Source: Euphorbia lathyris
Taxonomy: Eukaryota > Streptophyta > Magnoliopsida > Malpighiales > Euphorbiaceae
NCBI RefSeq assembly: GCF_963576675.1
Contig: NC_088916.1
Location: 79,067,501 to 79,131,500 of the forward strand
DNA length: 64,000 nt
Direction of reading: 5' to 3'
The notes beneath the pieces were generated by a model. That model saw only the letters and a list, made by a program, of their open reading frames with translations, had not been told where the DNA came from and did no database searches. Below are positions 45,480 to 55,603 of the stretch, in pieces (position 1 is the first letter of the stretch; each line of letters opens with the position of its first letter). Made by a program: the position numbers and the translations under genes.

Positions 45480-46430
45480 CTTGCGTAGAAAAATCAAAGC
45501 CTAAGTTAGCTGCTGATCTTAGACCTATTGCCTTATACAATATAATTTATAAAAATCTCTCTAAGGCCGTTGCAAACAGATTGAAGCTTGTCCTGAATGA
45601 CATTATTTCTGAAAAGTAAGAGTTATATTATTCCAGGTAGATTAGTCACTAGCAATGTTATGTTGGCCTTTGACGTGAATCACTACTTGAATAGAAAGAC
45701 TCGGAGTAAAGTGGGTATGGATTCGTAGAATCTTGATATGTCAAAAACCTATGATAAAGTCGGGTGGCAATTTTTTTTGGAGCTTATGGTGGGAAAATTG
45801 GGATTGAATAGAAAGTGGATTGATCATGTAATACAGTGTGTCACTAAGGCTTAGTATAATATTATTTGTGGAAACAAAAGAGTTGGCCGGATTTACCCCT
45901 AATGATGTCTTAGGGAAAGGAGACTCTATCTCCCTTACCTTGTTCTCATATGTGTAGAAGGGTTGTCCTCCTATCTCTTTAGCCTTGAACGCAATGGGCT
46001 TATTCATGGTTGCAGTGTTGATAGGACCGCCCTTTTTTTTTTTTACTGCTGACAACTTCTTCGGGTTGCCCTCGGTTATTGGGAAGAAGAAAGTGGAGGT
46101 TTTTATGTATCTTGAGAATATGTTCAGAAAGCGGATTAATAGTTAGAAAGCAAAAAATCTATCTAAAGCGGCCGAGGAAATTATGATCAAATATGTCCTT
46201 CAAGCTCTTCCTTTTTATACAATGGGGATGTTTCTTATCCCTAATCTTTTATATGATGAGTTTGAGCAAATGCTTAATTCGTTCTGGTGAGATTTTTTTA
46301 TAGTGCTTGTAATTATATCCATTGGCAAACCTGGGAAATATTATGTCGGCCTAAAAGTTATAGTGTAATGGGCTTTGAACGTCTCCATTAGTGCAATCTT
46401 GCATTACTAGTTAAACTCTTCTTTCTTATA
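45480..46430 (+). pseudogene. LINE reverse transcriptase relic
   Basis: Plus-strand translation in shifting frames shows DLRPIALYNIIYK, ANRLKLVLNDIISE, an altered SKTYDKVGW block, CVEGLSSYL and LERNGLIHGC, then KAAEEIMIKYVLQALPFYTM, in the normal order of a plant LINE reverse transcriptase. Multiple stops and indels (for example the TAG at about 45727), and the FADD region is lost. It is a different LINE lineage from 5226-9326. Confidence 0.75.
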
Positions 46431-46912
46431 GGAATATTCTTGTAATAATACTTTGTATATTCTAAGATTAGTATGTACTAATCTTTTAATTTTCATACTT
46501 ACAATAATATAAAAGATATTATTTTATAATTATTTATCTCATCTTTTTAAATCAGACTTCTATAGAAGACATCTTTATCACAGTGAATAGTTCAACTCTA
46601 ATGAATAGCATGATCAACAAAATACCATGAGTCAACCTATTTATTTGAAAAAGAAATCGAATTAATATTTTTATTAAAGCATAAAACTGAACTAATTTAC
46701 TCAAGATAGAATCTCAGTTATGCTAAATAAGAATGCAAATCATGTATTGATTCTTGAATACCTATTATAGTAGAAAATTCGTGTGATATTTTCTCAAAGG
46801 AGATAAAAGGAAAATGGTAAAAAGCGTGAAAACATAGGAAAAATGAAAAAAATGAAACAGAAAAGAGGAAAACTAAAATGGAGAAAAACGAGAAAGAGCA
46901 AGAAACACACGA
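46431..46912. other. Intergenic DNA
   Basis: A purine-rich tract (about 46790-46905) gives a long open frame in one direction without domain similarity. No gene called. Confidence 0.35.
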
Positions 46913-47556
46913 CAGTGGCGGAACCAGGATTCCGGATGACCCGGGCTCAAACATATCAGTAAAAAAAATTTCAAAACGTCAAAAAAAAATCGAAATTAAC
47001 TGTACGGTTGACGGTAAATTTTTAAAGTCCAGCCCGTTAGGGCTGGGCAAAATTTTTTTAGCCTCCAAAGCATTAAAACTGTAAAAATGTTATCAAAATA
47101 AAAATAAAGAGTCCATTTAAATTATTATTATTTTTTTTTGTGGGAATGGGAAAGAAAAGAAAATAAAAAGCCCGAAAGCCTAGCCCTAGATTAGCCTAGG
47201 GAAGCTAACCCCCACCACATCTTCCCTAAGAAGAGAATTAAGATAAATAGGAGGATAAGAAAGGGTAGTGACGCCCATCATGCAATCATGCCCAGCAGTC
47301 GCCAAACGATTTGCAACCCGGTTCTGCTCTCTGAAGGTAGAGTGATATTATTCAAGGAAGTCGAACATAGGACCTTTCAAATAGAAGTAAACATCCTTAA
47401 CCATCTCATCTATCTTTAAACATTGAAATAATACTACATAGAGTCAATATAATTCTCTCCAAAATATTACCAGACACCATTACTTAAAAAAAAATTCTCA
47501 ATTCTACGGCCGCCTGCCGAGGCTCGAGCCCCCAACCCCCCTTGGTTCCGCCCCTA
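46913..47556. mobile_element. hAT-family element (CAGTGGCG) with nested LINE fragment
   Basis: Starts CAGTGGCGGAACCAGG and ends TTGGTTCCGCCCCTA; the inverse ends match the family at 14455 and 37708. No 8-bp duplication is visible. The segment 47390-47470 (CATCTCATCTATCTTTAAAC, ATACTACATAGAGTC) is shared with 14970-15030 and 51690-51750, supporting family membership. Confidence 0.6.
47128..47345 (-). mobile_element. 5'-truncated LINE copy of the 5226-9326 family
   Basis: On the minus strand the sequence encodes the last part of RNase H and the C-terminus: REQNRVANRLATAGHD and then VGVSFPRLI before a stop, directly comparable to the C-terminus of the intact LINE (REQNRVADRLAAAGH and IGVSLPRLI). 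A poly(A) tail follows (plus-strand T run near 47130-47140). Only about 215 bp were inserted. It retains no functional domain. Confidence 0.75.
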
Positions 47557-47913
47557 CGAGAAACCAAAGAATAGAAAAATAGGGAAACGAAATGAGACAA
47601 ATAGAACAAAATCCGAAAAAAATAATCTGGAAACGAAAAAAGAATAGAAAAGAAAAAGGTTTATTTCCCGGTTAAAACTCAGAAGAAAACCCCAAAACCC
47701 ACGGGATGAAGAAGATAGTTTTTTGGCTGCTAATTTTTAAAATGTAGAAATGTTGTTCTATAAGCCATGTTATTATTATTATTATTTTTTTTTACTAATT
47801 AAGGAGAATAAGGTAAAACAATAGTAATTTGGGATTCTATTTGATAGATTTTATCTAGATAGGTGATTAAAAAATTAGAATATTTTGGGAATAATACACT
47901 CAATAAATCAATA

Positions 47914-48422
47914 TATATTTTTGGGTTGATTAAATATACATACGATGTGGTATCGTAGATTTGCAGATTGATATATGTGGTATTTTTGTTTTTGCAAACA
48001 TAATCTATGGTTACAAAATTTTGCATGTTTTTTACTTTGCCAAATTTGACCGATACCGACCTCAAAATGAAGATTTTCAAGAACTAAAATTTTTTAGTAT
48101 CATATTTACTATGGAAGCATATTTTTAATTTTTCAAAATCAATATTTTTGGAGTTTTCTCTCTCTAAACATTCAATTTCTCTCTCATAAAAAACACCTAA
48201 ATGACCTCAAACCTAAAAAGTTAAAGAATTAAAGTTTTAACTCTTAAAAATTTTCATTTCAAAGTCGTTATCGGCCAAATTCTGACAAAGTAAACCCAAA
48301 TGCAAAATTTTGCAAACCACAGAATTTTGCGTTTGCAAAAAAAAAAAAAAAAAACCCACATGTATCCATTTGCAAATCAACAAAACCATAAGACATCTAT
48401 ATGTAATTAACCTTATATTTTT
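47914..48422. mobile_element. Foldback MITE, Mutator-like, 9-bp TSD
   Basis: Element 47923-48413 starts GGGTTGATTAAATATACATA; the right end inverted is AGGTTAATTACATATAGATG. The arms continue for about 100 bp (TTTGCAAACAT, AAAATTTTGCAT). TATATTTTT flanks both sides (47914-47922 and 48414-48422). Confidence 0.8.
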
Positions 48423-49584
48423 TTACACTAATTTATCTCTCATATAGTATATATAAAACATGAAGGAAGGAGCCAATTGCGCCGAAGCCAGCGACACGCC
48501 CCAAGCAAACGCAAGGACTGTTGAATTTTGGCCCGACACGGTGTGTCAGTGGGGACACGTTGTGTCGAGCTCCCCAAAGTTTCTTCCCAAGCTTGGACGA
48601 TTTACACAGCGTGTCACTTCGAGACACGTCGTGTCATGCAGGCGACACGCCGTGTCACCTTACTTGGAGGACAATCTGATCATTTATTTTTGGCTGCCAT
48701 TTTCTGCACATGTTTCTGCATTTACTGTTTTACCCTCTTGATAACATCGAGATAATTATTTACGGACCGAAAGGGATATTAACCAAAACTACTCGGGTGA
48801 TCGGAAAAGTTATGGCGTATCAAGCAAGCTACCAAAGTGGCGAATCGCAGAGATTCCTCTACACACTATCCAAAGTCAAACCTATGGGAGACCCACCATC
48901 CTGCCTCGATCCGCCCGATGAGCGGCTGAGCCGACTCCCGATAAAGATGCTAATGAACCATTAATGAGCTAACGGTCATACTTGAATAAGATCAGTAACC
49001 GCCATTAATGAGATATTAATGGAGATTTTCTAGTTACCTGAAGTTACGACTACATGACTATAAATAACTTATATCCCAAGCTATTGAAGTACACATTCAC
49101 GCTCTCCTAAATCCCTCTTTGTCATTACAGTTTATTCCTATTACTATATACTGCCTTTGGCATCGGAGCTTCCCTCGTCGAACCCAACGACACCCCCCGT
49201 AGGGAAGGATTCCGATCAAGAGTTCAACACCAGTTATCACCTCTGAATTTTACTTTTTTCATTTGAATTTAATTACTCAAATACCATTTAGACTTTTATC
49301 CATTTATTACCCCTATACTTGACTCTTCTTGGTGTAACCCTCGGATTTATTTGTCTTTTGAAGAGGTATATAATCCTCTATTTTTGAGAGCAACTCAACT
49401 TTTTATGAATTTAAATATTTCTAGCCTCCATTATTAGAGAGCTTTTATCAAACACTTGAAATTAACTCCTTCAAGCATAGATTTGAGAATAAAATTCTTT
49501 ATAGATTTAAGATTAAAATCCTCACCTCGATTCCGATCTGTATCAAAACACTAATTAACCCTATATTTTTTTACACTAATTTAT
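48404..49584. repeat. 33-bp direct repeats bracketing a 1.1-kb insert
   Basis: TAATTAACCYTATATTTTTT continues through ACACTAATTTAT at 48404-48436 and 49552-49584 with a single mismatch. The repeat includes the right end of the foldback MITE and its target duplication, so the intervening 1.1 kb arrived after that MITE. The insert begins with GACACG/CGTGTC inverted words (48530-48660) and contains the solo LTR. Confidence 0.65.
48734..49244 (+). mobile_element. Solo LTR, 501 bp, perfect CCTCT TSD
   Basis: LTR 48739-49239 starts TGATAAC and ends GTTATCA, a perfect 7-bp terminal inverse. CCTCT flanks it at 48734-48738 and 49240-49244. A TATAAATAA box is at about 49060. Late in the LTR is GGCATCGGAGCTTCCCTCGT, like the U5 of Gypsy (Tat-type) elements. 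The interior has been lost by LTR-LTR recombination. Confidence 0.85.
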
Positions 49585-49954
49585 TATTCTCAGAATACAG
49601 TAAAATTTATGGGGATTAAAAATCTTTTTCAAAATTAAGAGAACCTTAATTTGATTTTTTTTTTCATTTTTTAGTTAAAAAAAGTGATTAAATTAATGAT
49701 GTTATTAATCATGTTAATGTTGTGATGGTGAGTGAAGAAGTGGGATACAGTGATGTGAAAAGAGATATTGATTGGGTTGGGAATTAGCATGCATGAGCAT
49801 GCACAAGGTAATCATTGTTACCCAATCCACTTTCCCCATTTGTTTATCTTCCCCTAATAAATTAAAAATTTCTTTAAGAGAAAAATGGATTGTTAAGTTG
49901 AGAGGCTATATTAAAATTAATGTTGATGCATGTTACATATTGGTGAACGATTCT
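49585..49954. other. Intergenic DNA, possible tiny RNase H fragment
   Basis: Plus frame near 49884-49935 reads WIVKLRGYIKINVDACY, like the start of a LINE RNase H domain. Too short to call. Confidence 0.25.
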
Positions 49955-50179
49955 GATCCGATATACGTAGATATTATGTTTGGTATAAATTTAACATTTT
50001 GGGTCTCACAGTTTTTAAACATATTTATATATATTAGAAATTCATCTTACTAATAAGTTTGAGTGATTCTTTTTTTCGATGGGAGATTTAGTTCACTCAT
50101 GTTTGTCATCATCCCTTAAAGTCGTTTCTTGTTCAGACATTTTACTCTAGTGTCACTACTCTGGACTGAGTCGTGACAA
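49955..50179 (-). mobile_element. Degraded TRIM LTR
   Basis: Follows the inverted TRIM LTR in order: GATATACGTAGATATTATG, GGTCTCACAGTTTTTAAAC, CATCTTACTAATAAG, CGATGGGAGATTTAGTTCA, CATCATCCCTTAAAG, CTCTGGACTGAGTCGTGACA. Many substitutions; no partner LTR. Confidence 0.65.
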
Positions 50180-50429
50180 TTGATGTGACTAGTAAAAAAT
50201 TGGTACAAATCCTCAAGAAGTGATTACAACGGAAGCAAATGGAGAGAGTGCATGTGCGAGGATTTGTTGGTAGTCCCGACGTGTAGTTCAAAGAGAAAAT
50301 AAGAGAAGTTGTTGGCAAGATGGATGAGGAAGATGGAAAAAAGTTTTATGAGGGACGGTGCATTCTTTCAATGGTTGTCGGAGCTCTACACTCGTAATCC
50401 TTAAGTCAATGGTAGGATTCCTTCAGTTC

Positions 50430-51000
50430 GTTAATATAACAATCTAGTTCAATATCATGTAGATATTTTTGCTTTGGCTCAAATTCAATACTGTAGGCCT
50501 CACGGTTTTAAAACAACAAACGTATTTGATTCTCACCTTACTAATAAGCCTCGGTCATTTTCTCTCCATTTTCGATGCGGGATTCAGTTCATTCCTGCTC
50601 CCATCGCCATCCCTTAGGGTCGCGCCTTGCTCAGACCTTCTACCCCGACACCTCCCACTCCGGACCAAGTTGTTACAGGCCCACCAGCTTCCGTCTGGTT
50701 CGTCTTTGAACCACACATCGTACATGGAGAGTAGGCTCTTATACCAATTGTAACAACCCGGTCTAATGCTATGTAGATATTATCTGTTTTGGCCCACATC
50801 CAACATCTTAAGCCTCATGACTTTAAAACACGTCTGCATGTATTGGATTTCCACCTTACCAATAAGCCCCGTTCACTCTCTCCCTATTTCCGATATGGGA
50901 TTCGGTTCATTGATGCCCCCATCGCCATTCCTTATGGTCGCTCCTTACTCAGACCTTCTAGCCCGACGCCACCAACTCTGGATCGAGTCATTATAGTTAA
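50430..51000 (-). mobile_element. Complete TRIM with perfect GTTAA TSD
   Basis: Inverted copy of the 24236-24802 element: LTRs at 50435-50677 and 50749-50995 with a 71-bp interior. On the minus strand the primer-binding site is TGGTATAAGAGCC (50746-50734). GTTAA flanks the element at 50430-50434 and 50996-51000. The two LTRs differ from each other far more than those of the 24-kb copy, so this insertion is older. Confidence 0.88.
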
Positions 51001-51119
51001 TCCTCATCGAAGTAACTGAATTAGCCAATTTCTTTTATTCCGGGAGTCTTATTCTTTGGTTTAGAAGCAGAAGGTTTTGATTTGGAAGCCATGTGAGTAA
51101 AAGATCGGTAGAGAAAGAA

Positions 51120-51390
51120 CTTACTTGAACTTCGGTGGGTATTATATATATTGTTTGTTTTTCTTCACCCAATACAAGACTGCTTTCTTAGGAGCATTGA
51201 GCAGTGTGAAGTCGCACTCTGCTCGTTTTTGTGGTATCTTCATGTCTCTCTTTCCATGTGATGCCAGTGTTCTCGTGATTGCATGGACTTAGACGGTCCT
51301 TGAGTAGTGGGTTGGATTTGTTTCCATCCCATCTAACAAAATCTTTGGTCCATCGCATGAGCTCCAAAAAGGATTGGGTCACTTGAGGTC
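51120..51390 (-). pseudogene. Gypsy gag C-terminal relic (relative of 9923-10540)
   Basis: Minus-strand segments FLELMRWTKDFVRWDGNKSN then LLKDRLSP, and in another frame VLYWVKKNKQYI and YPPKFK, align in order with the C-terminal gag segment at 10540-10270. Frameshift and stop present. Confidence 0.6.
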
Positions 51391-51609
51391 TAGAAATGAG
51401 TAGGGTCGTTTGTTAATAAGCTCCTTAGATAGTTCTTTACTTTTGCAAATTTTTTTTGTAGCTTTCAGCGTGTTAAAACACCGTTGTTTTGGTGTTCGCT
51501 AAAACATTAAAAGTGTCCAACGTGAAAAGATTAAACATATTTAATCTTCTATTAGTTTAATACTAGTTTAAAAAAAATTATAACATTTTTACTTTTATTA
51601 TGTTTAGTT

Positions 51610-51870
51610 TTAAAATTTTTATATTTTTCAAAAAAAAAAAAAAAATTTAAGAGTTGAACCTAGGACCTTTTTAAGTAGAAGCATGCATTTTTTACAATCT
51701 CATCTACGTTTAAACATGGAAATAATACTACATAGAATCTATATACACTAATATTAGGGGTAGGGGGGATAGGGGGCTATAAGGGGCAAAACGACCGGTA
51801 TTCAAGGGTGGAGCCGGGGGACCGGAACCCCTCGGGCCCTGGGCTAGCTCCGCCCCTGCTCTTGAGCTTG
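51610..51870. repeat. CAGTGGCG-family hAT end fragment
   Basis: CATCTCATCTACGTTTAAAC, ATACTACATAGAATC, a GC-rich segment and terminal GCTAGCTCCGCCCCTG (ends 51858) match the right half of the family at 14455-15099. The left end is missing or unrecognised. Confidence 0.55.
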
Positions 51871-51899
51871 CCTGCTTGGAGGTAGATGAATTTTCCTTC

Positions 51900-52282
51900 C
51901 ATTGAAGGCAGCTCCAAACATATGATGTCCAGTAGAATACGAAGAATAGTAGAATTCTAGGATTTTATGATAACGTATCTTTTACTGTACAACTACAACC
52001 TTTTCTATTTATAAGGTGTCAAGAGTAGTTCCGACATTTTTACAATTTATACGCCCTAATAGTATAGGGATAACAATGAAGAATATCTTTCCGTATGCTA
52101 ATGAGATTTGGTAGGTAAACCGTCATCCCATCATCCTGTAATTAGAGACATGAATATACGGATTGATATCTTACGGATTCACGACTTCTTCCCATTGATC
52201 CATGTGTTAACGATGATTATACTCTAACCGAAACACGCTAATCAATCCATATATATCCAGTGTAATTATACAACTGTTATCA
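51900..52282 (-). mobile_element. Probable Gypsy LTR upstream of the gag relic
   Basis: On the minus strand it starts TGATAACAG (52282) and has TATAAATAG at 52013-52005. Same orientation as the gag relic at 51120-51390, so both may be remains of one element split by the hAT fragment. The inner boundary is not determined. Confidence 0.4.
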
Positions 52283-52465
52283 ATTCATTCACAGAGACAT
52301 AATAATTAAAATTGAAACATGACTGAAAATCAAGAATGGATATGGATGGAGATCAAAAAAGTAAAATTTAGTTGTCCCATTCCCACGAGGTTGTCGTTGC
52401 TATGCTAGTGAGTTTTCCATTAGATCATATGCTCTTTAAAACATCAACCTAACTAGATTATGGAA

Positions 52466-53436
52466 GGGTTAAGATGTAGAATACCCCTAACGGTTTAGGT
52501 GAGCAGCAATTTTACCTCTAACGTTTAAAATGGTGTAATTTTACCCTTCACGTTTAAAATGGTGTAATTTTACCCCTAACGTCTAAAATGGTGCAATTTT
52601 ACCCCTAATGTTTGTAGCAAAGAGCAATTTTACTCATAACGTCTAAAATGATACAATTTTACCTCTAACGTTTGTAGTCAAGAGCAATTTTATCCATAAC
52701 GTTGATAATTTGGGTCAATTTCAGACACTATTATAAAACATATATATTTTTGTTCCTTATTTTGTACCAATTGCATATCAATTCGTTCTAAAATTTCATG
52801 TTTTTTGTAATTTAATAACAGAATTGGAGATTAATATTTATAAATTCGGTGAATTTTTTGAATCTTTTTTATCTATTTCGTACAAAAGACAGCTTACATC
52901 CTAACATATGTTTGTGATTTGTTACTGATAAAATGACGCACCTGTGAAATGTAGATGACAAAACTCATGACCGAGAAGACAGTTTGATGAATTATTTCTC
53001 AAATTAACTCAATTTATCAACGTTAGGGGTAAAATTGCTCTTGGATATCAATGTTAGGAGTAAAATTACATCATTTTAGACGTTAAGGGTAAAATTGCTC
53101 CTGACCCAAAAATTTATGGGTATTTTTGCATCTTAACCCATTTTTGCACATTTTCATCATCGAAATGTCAGAGAAGACAGTTTGATGAATTATTTCTCAA
53201 ATTGACCCAATTTATCAACGTTAGGGGGTACAATTGCTCTTAGCTTCCAACGTTAGGAGTAAAATTTAAGAAAAGACAGTTTGATGAATTATTTTTCAAA
53301 TTGACTCAATTTATCAACGTTAGAGATACAATTTCTCTTGGCTTCCAACGATATGGGTAAAATTGCACCATTTTAGATGTTAGAGGTAAAATTGCTCCTG
53401 ACCCAAAACGTTAGGGGTATTTTTACACCTTAACCC
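52466..53436. mobile_element. Foldback element with internal triplication
   Basis: Termini GGGTTAAGATGTAGAATACC and, inverted, GGGTTAAGGTGTAAAAATAC. The arms consist of ATTTTACCCCTAACGT words repeated about every 30-40 bp. The right half has three copies of a block beginning AAGACAGTTTGATGAATTAT (about 52977, 53173 and 53272). Related to the nested element at 37910-38349. A 9-bp duplication is not convincing. Confidence 0.7.
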
Positions 53437-53849
53437 GTCATTGAATGATAAATTTAGCCTAACATCAGTGTAATTGGGTCTTAATTACGTTAATGAGTAG
53501 GTAATTAGTAAGTAAATATGATTAGTAAATGAGTGTATGATTGATAAGGCAGCATTAGGAAATTGCCCCACAGGTTTGCCACCATGTTGTCTAAAAAAAG
53601 AGAAGTTCAAACTTTTTACAGCAAAAACTATGCTTGTTCCCCGTAATTGCCTTTTAATTTTGTCATTTCCTTTCTGTTTTGTTTTTCTGTGACATTTTTA
53701 TGTCACTTTGCTTCTACATTTACAGTCTGGTGTTTTGATTTTTTGGCATTTATCATACTTACTTTATCAACAGATTAATAACTGTTTGCTTTTTGATTTT
53801 GATTCTATTATCATAATCTAAATGTAATTATCATGGAAATGGATTTAAT

Positions 53850-54095
53850 TGTTAAAGACCCGGTCTAGAGTGGGTGACGCCGGGATAGAAGGTCTGAGCA
53901 AGAAGCAGTCCTAAGGGATGACGATGGAGGCAGGAATGAACTGAATACCACATCGGAAATGGAGAAAGAGTGATTGGGGCTTATTATTAAGGTGTGAATC
54001 CAATACATGAAGACGCGTTTTAAAGCCGTGAGGCCCAACGTGTTGGATTTGGACAAAGCGGACAATATCTACATGATATTGGACCAGAGTGTTAC
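53850..54095 (+). mobile_element. TRIM solo LTR
   Basis: 246 bp, starts TGTTAAAGACCCGGTC and ends CAGAGTGTTACA, colinear with the 248-bp LTRs at 24236-24802. No second LTR or interior, so probably a solo LTR. The 5-bp flanks (TTAAT, CTTAA) do not match exactly. Confidence 0.8.
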
Positions 54096-54109
54096 ACTTA
54101 ACGGGTACT

Positions 54110-54405
54110 GTTAGAGATAATTACCCTAATTATCTCTCAATAATTATCTTATACTATATTTATTGATTTACAACTAGTGTTTTAATCATTTTTAACTGTA
54201 TTCCTTTAATTAGGGTTTGTTTAATGATCAGTATATATATTATTTACATAGATGTGTAATACAACTAGGTTACTCAAACGAATATTAACATGATTAAAAC
54301 ACTCGCTTCAAAAAAAAAAAAAAACATGATTAAAACACTAGTTGTAAATTAATAATTATCTTGTAAATGTAAGATAATTAGGGTAATTATCTCTAACACC
54401 CCCTC
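54110..54405 (-). mobile_element. 3' LTR of a Copia relic
   Basis: The segment starts TGTTAGAGATAATTACCC and ends, inverted, TGTTAGAGATAATTACCC, so both ends share an 18-bp inverse repeat with TG/CA borders. Directly beyond it, on the minus strand, is a G-rich polypurine-like TTGAGGGGGTG preceded by a Copia RNase H C-terminus, which fixes this as a 3' LTR in minus orientation. About 296 bp. Confidence 0.65.
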
Positions 54406-54540
54406 AAGATGATGACGAGATTGAACCAATAGACGGGAGCGAAGCATAGCAAATCGAAGACTAGAAAGAGGCTTTGTTAATTTGTCTACATAGGATTTGA
54501 TGTGAGATAGATCGCCCCTACATTGTCACACTAGAGCAGT
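54406..54540 (-). pseudogene. Copia RNase H C-terminal fragment
   Basis: Minus-strand reading gives VDKLTKPLSSLRFAMLRSRL and then a short tail into the polypurine tract, the usual end of plant Copia pol. Only about 35 codons are recognisable before the sequence changes to Gypsy integrase. Confidence 0.65.
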
Positions 54541-54559
54541 ACAATTGATGTGAGATAGA

Positions 54560-55510
54560 TTACTAAGTGAACAATTCACCACCCCAGTTTGCCCATCCAT
54601 CCATCTGTAGGTGATAGGCAATATTGAAATTCAGTTGGGTTTCCACCATTTTCCATGAACTATGCTAAAAATGGCTAAGGAAACGAGTGTCACAATCTAA
54701 GACAACTGACTCAGGAATCCCATGGAGGTGATAAATATCACGAAACAACAAAAGGGCTACGTTGATAGCATCAATGGTCTTCTTACAAAGGATAAAATGA
54801 GCCATTTTAGAAAAACAATCAACAACAACAAAAACAGAATTGTTACCACCTTGCATACGGGGTAACCTGAGAACAAAAATCCATGCTGATGTCTACCCAA
54901 TGCTGTGAAGGAATAGGTAGCGACATGTACAAACCCACATTACTAGTTGTGCCTTTAGATAATTCGAAAGTGTGACAAAATTTCACATATCGGTCTACCT
55001 CTTTACGCATTGAAGGCCAAAAATAAGAAGCTTGAATCAACTGTAGGGTCTTGTCACACCCCATATGTCCCTCACAATGGAGTTCCTGGATTATCTTCAC
55101 TCGTAGACTACAATTCCGAATACACAACTGATTACCGTGAAACAGAAACCCTTCATGCTTGATAAAATCTATAGGCTTGCTTGCTCGGACCTTTTGTAAA
55201 ATATAATCAAAGTATCCATCAGTAGCTAATATAAACCTTGAAAATAGTCAAAACCAAGTACCTCTACTTGCATGGTAGTCAAGAAATTGCTCCCACGACT
55301 TATAGAATCTGCAACCCGATTACTCACTCCCTTCTTATGCTTCACCACAAACATGAAACGCTGCAAATATGAGACCCAACGAATACAAATTAATAGTTCA
55401 TTATTCATTATTGATTTCTCTGTAACTTTTCTCTGAGAAAACAAAAGAACCTTAGCCACCATCTTCAAGAATGAAGAAAACAGTGTTGAAACACCTTTCC
55501 ACATAATTTT
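54560..55510 (-). pseudogene. Gypsy (chromovirus-like) RNase H and integrase relic
   Basis: Minus-strand order: RNase H tail 55504-55226 (LQRFMFVVKHKKGVSNRVAD), then zinc-binding and integrase start 55127-54843 (HCEGHMGCDKTL, YFWPSMRKEVDRYV, a core Asp in ISMDF), then integrase core 54856-54665 ([13 protein letters not shown], second Asp in [11 protein letters not shown]), and in another frame a YHLQMDG stretch near 54600. At least two frame changes and an internal deletion in RNase H. Capsid, protease and RT are absent. Confidence 0.8.
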
Positions 55511-55603
55511 GATTTGACAAAATTGTTTAAGAGTAATTAAAAGAATATTCTAAACACACTAAGTTTAAATGCTTTGATTTATTCTACTAATGTGTTTGTT
55601 CAA

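Noticed and set aside
46913..47556. 8-bp target duplication for the 46.9-kb hAT element
   Set aside because: The flanks ACACACGA and CGAGAAAC do not match; only the terminal repeats support the call.
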